From: Lotus japonicus
Lineage: Eukaryota; Streptophyta; Magnoliopsida; Fabales; Fabaceae
Assembly: GCF_012489685.1 (NCBI RefSeq)
Contig: NC_080041.1
Coordinates: forward strand, 30,865,780-30,929,779
Reading direction: 5' to 3'
DNA: 64,000 bases
Position numbers and translations under genes: made by a program. This document shows, in pieces, positions 33,134 to 44,100 of the stretch. The notes beneath the pieces are model-generated. The model searched no databases. It saw nothing but the letters and a program-made list of their open reading frames with translations, and was not told the origin of the DNA. Each line of letters begins with the position of its first letter. The first letter of the stretch is position 1.

Positions 33134-34337
33134 TGGTGCCTCAAGAAACTTAGAGCAGAACATTTAGAATGGCTTTAACGGATGAATGACACCCAACTTC
33201 TCTTCATACCCACCTTGGATCTGCTCATTCATCCATTTAAACAATAAATTTTATTAAGTTAAGTTAATACTGAAATACAAAAAAAGAAAACTAAAATGAT
33301 GAGGTATTCATTTTTGTAGGATTTCAAAAGGCATCAAAATCTAGCTTTCATCTCTTGGAAATTAATGAGATCATATTCATTGTAATGACAATGGTGCAAT
33401 TAGGGACAACTAATCCCTTAGTACCTAATCCTAATTAATTAGAGATTCAGTTCAATATTAGACAATCACAGATTAATTCGTACTCTTATCCCTATGGTGT
33501 AGAAACCAAAATCCAATTTCTCCTTAGATCCCTAGTTCCTATCAATTTCCCAATTGTATAGAAACAAGCAAAACAATCTATAACAATAGATAACAATCGA
33601 AGGAAGAGATAAATTCAAGAACATAATATAGTCATTCATATAGAAACTGAAACGAATCTAAACAAAATCAAAGAGATAACGTCATCTATCTCTAGTACAA
33701 AAGAGAAACTAGCAAACATGGCCATAAGAAGGATTATAAAGGAAAAATAAATCCTAGAAGCTCCAGAGATGGCTCTATGAATGTTTCCCTTGTTCTCCTC
33801 TGAACACCGATGAAAACGGCTTGCAAAACGGACTCCGGATAAGAAAGTTAGGTAAAAAAAACGTGAGAAGCCCTTTTATAGTAGCGGAACCTCGTGCGAC
33901 CGCAGCAAAAGATGGCGCGACAGAATCGAGAACCGCTGCGTCTCTCGTGATAGCGTAAAAGACAATGCAGAAAATGGTAGAACCAATATACTGGTACTAT
34001 TGCGGCGGTTTATCTTGCGCTACATAAAACAACAGGTGAAAAAAATGGCACTTCTCACGCCGGCGGAAAATTTCCTTGATTTTCTCTCTTTTTCCAAATC
34101 TCTTCCTAAAATAAAATCAAAATAACATAAAATAATTAAGAGATAATAAAAGATAATAAATAAGCCAGCAACTTAAAATAAACTTATCACCTCTCAAATT
34201 AAATAAATAAATTCTAATAAAATCTAGAAAATTAGTATGGAAACTATAAAAAAAATTAAAAATAGATTTAAATCGTAAAATGCATGAGTTATAACAAAAG
34301 TGTATTCTTCGGTGTTTCGAGCTGGCATCGGGTCTAA
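33134..34337. other. LTR-like remnant region, no gene
   Basis: No ORF of note. Sequence such as ggttaga/ctaatcccttagtacc and a GC-rich part at 33800-34070 have the look of gypsy LTR sequence on the minus strand. No paired repeat or TSD was found. Confidence 0.3.
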
Positions 34338-35334
34338 GGACCCGTTTGGTGGTCAGGATAGGATATGATATGTGAACAGGATAGCAACAAGATTGGATAA
34401 GAGCAGGATAGTCTCTTATCATATCCTGTGTTTAAGGTGCACATGATAAAGACATGATATGATAAGGAATAATTTTTCAGATTTATTTGAATAAAAATAC
34501 ATTTAAAAATTGATCATTCTATTAAAATAACTAAAATTAATTTAAATTTTATTAATTAGCATATTTTATTATTTTGAAGATAGTCTATATTTTAAATAAA
34601 ATTATGCAGTTAACCAATTGGTTTTCACTTAGTTGTGACATGTGATAATTAACAATAAAAGTTAACTAAATTAAGAATATTATTATTTCAAAAGTACTTT
34701 ATATTTAAATTATAAATTATTATATAAGTAGATAAGTAGTTTTAAATAATAGGAGATGAAAATAGAAAATTAATCTATTACTATTAAAAAATCAATATTT
34801 GTAATCAATGGTTTTCACTTAGTTGTGACACGTGATAAAAGATTAAAAATTAAATAAATTAAAAATATTATTATTTCAAAAAAATTTATATTTAAATTAT
34901 TATATAAATAGATAAATAATTTTTAAATAATCGGAGATGAAAATATTAAATTAGTCTATTATTATTAATAAATCAATATTTGCAAGTGAGTAGTCTATTT
35001 TACTATTTAGGAATACTAATTTTATTTATTTTTTATTTTAGTTAAATTAATATTTTTATATTTATTAATTAATATTATTATGAATTATAAATTATATAAT
35101 ATTAAAATAAATTAAGAGTTAGGATAATGAAAGAAAATATATAACTGATATCTTATTCTATTGTATCCTAGCTCCCCCGCGGCCTTCAGGATAACTCTTA
35201 CGCGTGATTGACAAGATAGGATAGGAGACAAGGTAATGTTATCCTATCCTGCTGGCGCAACAAACAATAGATAACAACAAAATATGATTATTATCCTATC
35301 ATATCCTACCCTGTCCTGGCCACCAAACGGCCCG
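34338..35334. mobile_element. Non-autonomous DNA transposon with ggccgtttggtgg ends
   Basis: Left end ggacccgtttggtggtcagg and right end (read inward) gggccgtttggtggccagg form inverted repeats of about 35-40 bp, continuing with the shared string ggatatgata. The interior is AT-rich with a 190-bp tandem duplication. The TSD is uncertain (TAA on the left, GAA on the right), so the superfamily (PIF/Harbinger or hAT) is not assigned. Confidence 0.65.
34608..34990. repeat. 190-bp tandem duplication inside the transposon
   Basis: The string ggttttcacttagttgtgac starts at 34620 and again at 34810. Matching flanks (tattattatttcaaaa, atataa-tagataa, atcaatattt) follow in both copies with small differences. 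Confidence 0.85.
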
Positions 35335-35341
35335 AAAGTTC

Positions 35342-36640
35342 AATTTCTTGAAAACCTGTTGTGTGGGAATTTGTATGCCTGTTGAGGAACTCTGTTTGTT
35401 TGCATCTATTTTGAATTGTAGACAAAGAAGTTTTCCTTTGGTGTATAGCACCCCAATTGGAGGAAATCCTAGGCGTTGTAATCTTTGGCAACCAATGCTT
35501 AATAGAATGCGAAAGAAACTGTCATCTTGGATGCAAAAGACATTGTCGTTCGAGGGGAGATTGTGCTTACTAAATAGCATTCTAACGGCATTACCGCTCT
35601 TTTTTCCTTTCTTTCTTTCGCATACCAAGGGGGTGGAGAAAGAGGCAAAGAACATTATGAGGACTTTTCTATGGGGAGGCATTGATGCGTCTTCCTAGAT
35701 TGCTTGGGTTAAATGGGACAAGGTATGCAAATCAAAAGATGATGGTGGATTGGTTGTGAAGGATTGTGATGCTTTTAACTTAACACTCTTGGGAAAATGG
35801 CGTTGGAAGTTCTTGTCAAGAGGTAATGATCTTTGTAGCAAAATTATTTGGGCTTGTTATGGACAAAGATTGGAGGATGGAGGCTTAAGTGCCAAGGCTT
35901 CAGACTCGATATGGTGGCGTGATTTGTTGAAGACATGCTTCAAAAAGAATGCCTGCTAGTTTGATGTAGGTTTGCAGAAGAACATTAGCTGTGGTAACAA
36001 ACACTGTGAAATTCTGGAAAGAGGAACGGGTAGGAAGTTGACTGCTAAAAGCTAATTTCCACAAGCTTTATCATCTTTCAATTCAGAAAAATGAAATGGT
36101 AAGGGGCATGGTACAGTGGGTGGATGGGAAGATTTATTGGCTTTTCCGTTGGAGAAGAGCTATGAGGCTGAGCGATAGGGAAACTGAGCCATAGGAATTG
36201 GATTGTTTTCAATGGAAGGATGCTGCAAGGTACAGCTTAAGGTTAATGGTTATTTGCAAGGGTAAAGGACTTCCACTTCTCCATGTACTAATGGCAATCA
36301 CAATTTGATGCATATCTGTGCTGTTTGTGATCTTGGTATTGGGGCTGAAAAGGGTTTGTGTGTGCGTGCCTGGTTCTGATTGGGGGAGAAGCATGGTTGG
36401 GAAAAAAGAGAGCAAAGGCAGGGCCTTATAGCAGCAATTATCTAATACTGATATGGTGCTTTAGGAGGCTATAGTTTTAAGCTGTTCCTATCTAGTTTTT
36501 TACTCTGTTTCCTCTGTTTCTTGTATCTTGCTTCTGTTTGTTGCTTTTGCTTTCCTTTCTCTTTTTTCTCCTTTTTTTCCCTTTGTACCATGGGTGGCAC
36601 CTTTTTAATTTATCAATATGGCTTATCCAAAAAAAAAAAA
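35342..36640 (+). pseudogene. LINE ORF2 remnant with poly(A) tail
   Basis: TPIGGNPRRCNLWQPMLNRM, LSFEGRLCLLNSILTALPLF and KEAKNIMRTFLWGGIDASS correspond to the region after the RT active site. After a TAG at 35697-35699, IAWVKWDKVCKSKDDGGL, LLGKWRWKFLSRGND and SIWWRDLLK follow. Stops at 35697 and 35957 and frame changes afterwards mark it as dead. The tail ends with an A-run at about 36629-36640. The RT active-site half, endonuclease and ORF1 are absent. Confidence 0.85.
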
Positions 36641-38060
36641 TGTGCATTCACTTTTGAATATGCATAAGCTGAATTTGGAATTGAGCTCTCATTTCTTTGC
36701 TTAATCTCCGTACTGTCCCTAGGTTAATGTCGTGAATAGAGGGTATGAGCTTATAAAGAATTATGATCACTGGGGAGGGGAATGGACCAGGCCAAGGAAA
36801 GAAACTGTCACAGTTAACACAATCGGATCACCATATTAGTACACACCTAGACATGGGGCAGCAGAGGATCAAGGATTGGTTCGACGCTAGAAATATGAGA
36901 GACCCCTTCAAAAGACACAACATGCATGTCTCAGTGTCTGAACTTGAAGTATGTTTGAAAGTTTTGTAGTTTCTGGAACTAAGCAAAACAATACTTTGGT
37001 CGCACTCAATCACTCTCTATTGGTGACTGAGAGTAGTAGTTCTTGATGTTAACCATTAATTGACGATAACAACCAACCTCAACGAATAATGTCCAAGTCA
37101 AAGTTTTGCTATTTCTTGACAAGTTCTTAGTTCCGACCATTTCTAATAGCATTTTTCATGCACGACTCAATTTGTTGATATTAAAAACGAACAGTGAATA
37201 TTTTTTCATTTCTTATTGTACTCGGATTAGATCATGAATCGATACAACTTGTAGTTATAGATTAATCGATCAAGACATAAGTAAAAAAAGTATTTAATAT
37301 TGTAGAATTGCTTTTAAAATTTAAGAGAGCGTGGTCATAATAAGCATTCCTGCCGGCCGTCATAAAAGACTTATAGTAATTTGTTAAAAAATAGTGAATA
37401 AATGGTATACATTACCATCAACATACAATTTTGATCCATACTTAATTGATATATGAATTAGCGGCATTTTAACTAGCGCAAACATGGTGACTTTTTTTTA
37501 TAAGCAATATTCAATATATATCAAAATGAAGTATAAGGATACTCCAATCCATTACAAGTAGAAGAAATAAAAGCATAAATTTACAGTTGCATAAGAACTT
37601 TCTATTGCTAGTGATTTCCACCACCTCCTTGAAGAAGAGACTTCAGAAAAGATGTCTAATTAAAACCTTACTAAGAAAAATCTTATGAGATAAAAATATG
37701 GTGAAGGAAAAAAAGAGTACAATTTACAAGACTGCTTTTTTCCGATCTTGGGATAACAACGTGTGAAAAGTATCTTTAATCCAATAATTCATAAAATTAA
37801 TATTACATACTTCAAAAACATTTCTTAAATCTTGCAAAAATATTATTTCAACGATTACTTTTTTTTGATCTTTGCCTTTGTTCCACTTTTCAACCATTAC
37901 GCGGAGGGTGCAAGCTAGTACTGTCTATATCATCGTTTTCTTTATTTCATCGTTATTCGGCATTTTTCAACACAACAGCCAAATATCTTGTCAGGCTACC
38001 TTTCAATATTAAGTTTTTTCCACGATCATTCATACCTAGTCAGGGCAGGCTACCTTTCCA
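36641..38060. other. Interval upstream of the WAK gene, one exon-like stretch
   Basis: Mostly AT-rich. At 36722-36840, after a ctgtccctag acceptor-like site, a short frame reads VNVVNRGYELIKNYDHWGGE and then WTRPRKETVTVNTIGSPY before a TAG. It looks like coding sequence, but its family was not recognised. A poly(T)-led stretch from 37493 may be a minus-strand retroelement tail. Confidence 0.35.
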
Positions 38061-38130
38061 AGTCAACACATCTTTATTAGCAGCCAAACTCTGAATTAAT
38101 ACACAAAATCGATCTTAAGCATTTATATAT
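38061..38130 (+). promoter_or_regulatory. Candidate WAK promoter elements
   Basis: A TATA-like atttatatata lies at 38121-38131, about 50 bp before the start codon. An AGTCAA (W-box core TTGACT on the minus strand) lies at 38061-38066. A caggctacctttc motif occurs twice (37993 and 38046). W-boxes are common in defence-responsive promoters. Function here is not shown. Confidence 0.35.
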
Positions 38131-38179
38131 ACATGTGAAACCCTCTGGCAATGGTATAACAATTTTGTGATCAAAGACA

Positions 38180-41100
38180 ATGAAACTGAAGGCAAAACAC
38201 ACGCACCTGAGGTTGTTAATAGTATCAATAGCCGTGGTATTAGTAGCTGTTGCAGCAGATGATGAAACACCCCTTGCTTCACCACCAAAACAGGCCCTAT
38301 CTGGCTGCAACTACACTTGTGGAGACATCGAAATTCCATATCCTTTCGGGATTGGAATATCATCTACAGACCAAAAAACCTGTTACTTAGACTCCAAGTT
38401 CAGTCTCAAGTGCAATAACTCGAGATTGTACTGGGGCAACGTGCGAGTTAACAATATATCCATCGACCTGGGGGAGATGGATGTGTTGTTTAACATCTCT
38501 AGGAAATGCTATAGGCAAGATGGAAGCAGTTTTTGGTCCTACCCCTGGCTCCACACGGCTAGCTTCAGCATTTCAAGCACTGAGAACAAGTTCATAACCG
38601 TTGGCTGCAACAATTATGGCTATCTCAACAGCAATTACAATGATGAGGTGTACTCGACTGGGTGCCTAACAAGATGTAATGGTGGCAATAGAATGATCAA
38701 CAATGGGACGTGTTCTGGGATAGGGTGTTGCCAGGTGGATATTCCTCCCAGAATGAGGAATATCACCGTGCAAGCGTTCGCGTTCGGGTTCTCAAATTCA
38801 ACGGAAGAGTGGTTGGGGAGTTGCAGCTATTCATTCGTCGCGAAGAGCGGCTCATATAATTTCTCTGTGCAAGATTTAGTAGATTTGCCTTACCCGAATT
38901 TCCCCTTGGTTATTGACTGGACCGTAGGGGATAAGAGCTGTAATGTTTCTGAGAAGGGAAGTGATTATGTGTGCAAGAAGAATAGCTATTGTGATGATGA
39001 GGGTGTGGATGTTGGTTACCGGTGTAGATGCAAACCTGGATTTGAGGGAAATCCATATCATCCTGATGGCTGCATAGGTATTTTTTCTTGCTAAATATTA
39101 ATTTGTATACTTTGCTTATGATTCGATTTCGATATTCATATTTGCAATAAAAGAGTAACACTTATCCTAAATATCATTAGTTCACATAGTATTAGGGTGA
39201 TTTAACTCAAACTTTACTTGGAGTCATTTAGACAACCATAATTATTATATAATGATCATAATGCCTGGTCAAATTGTAAAGAACAACCCCACTGCCGGGC
39301 ATACATGTAAAATACTAAAATAATGACAACTCGCAAGGGGATCTTTTCAATGATTACCCCAAATATGCTCGATCCATCCTTTTCTGTATTAATGGTACTC
39401 TTGGCTTATTAATGATCCAATCATGAATTAATTAAGGAAAAATAAAACTTTGAATTCCTAAGAGAGAAAATTAAATGACGCACAAGCAATAAAGTTTTAT
39501 TACACTTTCGGCCTGTCGGGTGGGATGTTAGCACACAAGAGATAGAGATAGAGATATTAACAAATGAACTCAATCAATTTTATTAACAGTAGTCCATGTA
39601 TTTATAGTGCTGGAATACACTTGTATCAGTACATGGTTACAAGGCTAAAACAAGCCACTAACTGTAACAGCTAATTCCTAATCCAAACTAGAAGCCCACG
39701 TGCTACTCATGTGCTTGAATTAACACTAACACTCTCCCTTAATTCAAGCACCTGCACACACACAATTCAGAAAGAAACTACACCAAGTTCTCTCCTCAAT
39801 TTCACAAATTGATCAGATTTCACAGACTTGGTTAGTATATCAGCAACTTGGTCTTCTGTTGCACAGTAAACCAGTTCTAGCTTTCCTTTTTCAACTTGTT
39901 CTCGAATGAAATGGAAGCGGGTCTCTATATGTTTACTTCGACCATGAGATACTGGATTCCTAGCAAGATTGATAGCAGATTTGTTGTCAATTTTCAACTT
40001 GACTGGCCTTCCTAAGCTCACACTAAGTTCTGTCAGCAAAGAACTAATCCAGGCAGCTTGGCAAGCAGCAAAACAACCTGCAATGTACTCTGCCTCACAA
40101 GAAGAAAGAGCCACCACTGGTTGCTTCTTGGAGGTCCAAGAGATTGGAGCTCCTTGAAACAAAAACACATACCCAGTGGTGCTTCTTCTGTCCAACTTAT
40201 CTCCACACCAGTCAGAGTCAGAAAAACCAACCAATCTATCACTTCCTTGCTTCACATCAGTAGGAAACCAGATTCCATATCTCAAGGTTCCACTAACATA
40301 CCTCAACACCCTCTTAGCAGCCAACAAATGACTTCTCTTGGGTTCATTCATGAACCTACTTAGCATTCCAACAGCAAAGCTAAGATCCGGCCTACTATTG
40401 CAAAGGTATCTTAGAGAACCAATTAGCTGTTTAAATTCAGTAGCATCCACATTGCTCTCACTGGTCAAGCCTTCCAACTTCAGATTAGTCTCTGCAGGTG
40501 TTTTAGAAGAATTGCATTGTGTCATGTTAAACCTACTCAGAACCTCCTTTGCATACTTCTGCTGATGCAGAATCAAACCACTATAAGTATAGAGAAACTC
40601 CATGCCTAGAAAGTAGGTTACTTTCCCTAAGTCAGTCATCTCAAATTCTGACTTCAGAAAGAGTTTGAGCTTTCCAATTTCCAGTTCTGAACTACCAGTT
40701 ATTAACATGTCATCTACATACAAACACACAAGCAATACCAATTCACCTTTGGCCTTCTTCACATAAACACCATACTCCACTGAACACTTTGTAAAGCCAT
40801 GTTCCAAGAAAAACGAATCTATTTTTTTGTTCCAGGCCCTTGGAGCCTGTTTCAAGCCATATAATGCCTTGTGCAATTTATACACCATGTCTTCTTTCCC
40901 TTTCACTTCATAACCAGGTGGTTGGGACACATAGACTTCCTCATTTAACTGACCATTCAGAAAAGCCGACTTGACATCAAGGTGATACAAGTTCCACCCT
41001 CTGCAACAAGCCAGAGCAATTACCAACCTTATAGTCTCAAGTCTGGCCACCGGTGCAAACACATCAAAATAGTCAAGTCCAAACCTCTGAAGAAAACCCT

Positions 41101-44100
41101 TTGCCACAAGCCTTGCTTTGTGTTTCACCACCTTTCCTTTGGGACTAAGCTTGACCTTGAAGACCCATTTAACATCAATAGTCCTTTTATTAGGAGGTAG
41201 CCTTGATAAAGTCCAGGTGTTATTCTTTTCAATGGCCTTCAGTTCCTCAGACATAGCATTTCTCCAAACTTCTTCACTCATTGCTTCCTGATAGCTAAGG
41301 GGTTCAGCATCAGCCAACATCGCAAAATGAATCAAATCACCATCTTGATTTACTGCAGTATCTGAGGTTAACTCACACTCAGCTAGTCTTGGAGGTAGTC
41401 TCCTTGATCTCTGAGGTCTCAAGGTCTGTGCATTCATCTGTGAACCTTGCTGACCAGCATTGACAGGTTCAACATGTATGTTAGTTGCATCTGAACCAAT
41501 ATCACCACTCTCAGAATCAATATTAGTATTCTGAATTTCAGCAGCAGCATTATCATCATATTCTTCTTGATCATCAGTCTCTCCCGGACTGGTAACATCA
41601 TCCTCTGTTTGAAGTGGGAAAACAGTACTACTCTCACCCTCTTTTTCCCAATTCCAGGATTCAGACTCTCTAATGATAACATCCCTACTAATTATGAGCT
41701 TTTGTGTTGCTGGACTGTATAACCTGTAAGCACCACCGGAGTGATAGCCTACAAGAATCATAGGCTCACTCTTAGGATCAAGCTTACTTCTTTTGGCAGA
41801 TGGAATGTGCCTATAGCACAGGGACCCAAAAACCTTCAAATGACTCACACTAGGCTTTGTTCCAGTCCAGATTTCTTCAGGGACCTTGTCCGTCAACCTC
41901 TTTGTAGGACATTTATTTAAAATGTAAGCTGCTGTAGAAATTGCCTCACCCCAAAACATGTGTGGTAGTCCCTTCTGATTGAGCATGCTTCTGGCCATTT
42001 CCACAAGACTCCTATTCCTTCTTTCTGCAAGTCCATTGTGTTGGGGTGTATAGGGAGGTGTGATCTCATGGATAATGCCATTCTCTTCACAAAACTGCTT
42101 AAAAGCTAGTGAAATATATTCACCACCCCCATCAGTTCTAAGAGTTTTAATGACCTGGCCACTTTGTTTCTCTGAAAGTGCCTTAAACTTCTTAAAGATT
42201 GTCAGTGCCTCACTTTTTGTGTTGATCAAGTATACCCACAACATCCGGCTGAACTCATCAACAAAGGATATAAAGTATTTACTACCACCAATTGAACAAA
42301 CCTCAAAAGGACCACAAATATCAGAAGCTACTACTTGCAATACATGCTTGGCGCGCATAGGAAGACTCTTAGCAAAAGGTAATCGGGCTTGTTTTCCAGT
42401 GAGACACACACTACATACTTTCTCAGGAGCTAGAAACTTAGGAATTCCTAACACAATTCCCTTAGACCTTAGTTCACTAAGACTCCTAAAGTTAAGGTGC
42501 CCATACCTTTGATGCCAAAGCCAAGCTTCACTAGTGGGAGATGTGGTGAGAAGACACTCAGCCGTTGCAGTTTTGATGGTAGTTTTGAAAGTTCTATTTT
42601 TTGACATTGTAGACACAAGGACGAACCTCCCCTTTGGATCAAACAACTTGAGTGTACGTCTCTTAATTTTTACCGAGAAGCCCTTTTCAATCAGTTGTCC
42701 CACACTTATCAAATTGCATTCCATGTCGGGAACAAATAGCACATTCTCTATGAATGCAGATTTTCCTCCTTCCATTTCAAGTGCTATTTTTCCTACACCC
42801 TCAGTCATCATTTTGTTGCTGTCTGCTAATCGAACCACTGTTTTCCTTGTAGCATCAAATTCAGAGAACCATCTTTTGTGCCCAGTCATATGATTGGAGC
42901 ACCCAGTATCCAAATACCAAACTTCAGAATCCTTACCCCTCTCACAAGTTGTAGCCATCAACATTACAGGATCTGAGTCTGAGTCATCTTGAACCAAGTT
43001 AGCTTCTTCTTCAGCCGTCTTGGGAGTTTTTCCTTTACTGGAACTACCTCGAAATTTCTTGCACTCATAGGCATAGTGGCCAAATTTTTCACACCTGAAA
43101 CACTGAACTTGACTTCTGTCAGTACTCTTTTTCTTTCCACTAAACTTTCCATTATCACCTCCTCTTTTGGAAGATGATTCTGGCCTATCCTCATGATCAG
43201 ATTTCTCTTTGCTAGAGAAATTTTCCTTCTGGGACTTGAACTTTCCCTTCTTCCACTTCTTCTTCTTATCATCAAAGGATCCCTTCTTGGATTGGGCCAT
43301 CAATGCTCGTTCAATCTCAGTTTCTGCTTCTCTATCAGTGACCCGTAATTCACGAGCCTCAAGTGTGCTCTGCAGATCTTCCAACTTCAATTGGCCAAGA
43401 TCCTTTGTCTCTTCAATTGCAACCACAGTCATATCAAATTTTGGGGTTAATGTGCGGAGTACCTTCTCAACAATCGATTGCTCAGTAAAATCCTCACCAT
43501 TACTCTTCATTTGACTGGTGAGAGATCCCAATCTTGAAAGGTAATCGGCAATGGATTCATCAGATTTCATCTGCAGCAATTCATATTGACGTCGTAAAGA
43601 CTGGAGTCGCACCTTCTTTACCTTTGAATCTCCGCCATAATACTTCGTTAGCAAATCCCATGCTTCTTTGGAGGTTTTTGATTCTGAGATTTTGTCAAAA
43701 ACCTTTGAATTCACGCACTGATGGATGTAGAAGAGAGCCTTTAGATCATTCTTCTTTGCCACTTTGTGTGCAGTTCGCTGAGCCTCCGTTGGATTCTCCC
43801 CTAACTGTTCATAGCCACCATCAACATAATCACCCACTTCCTGGAAGTTGAAGATGACCCGCATCTTGGAACACCATTGATCCCAATTCTTGCCATCAAA
43901 AATTGGAAGGTTTGCTGGGATATTTCCATTACTCCCCATCATGAATCAAAGAAACGTGTAGTGAAACAGTAGGAATCACAATTGCCCTGCCGCTGAATCA
44001 AGATTGATTGCTCCGTCGCCAAATCGTAGTGTCTCCATCGCCGAATCGTGGTTGCTCAGTCACGATGCAACCCGCTGCAACTCTCCTCACAGAGCCACAC

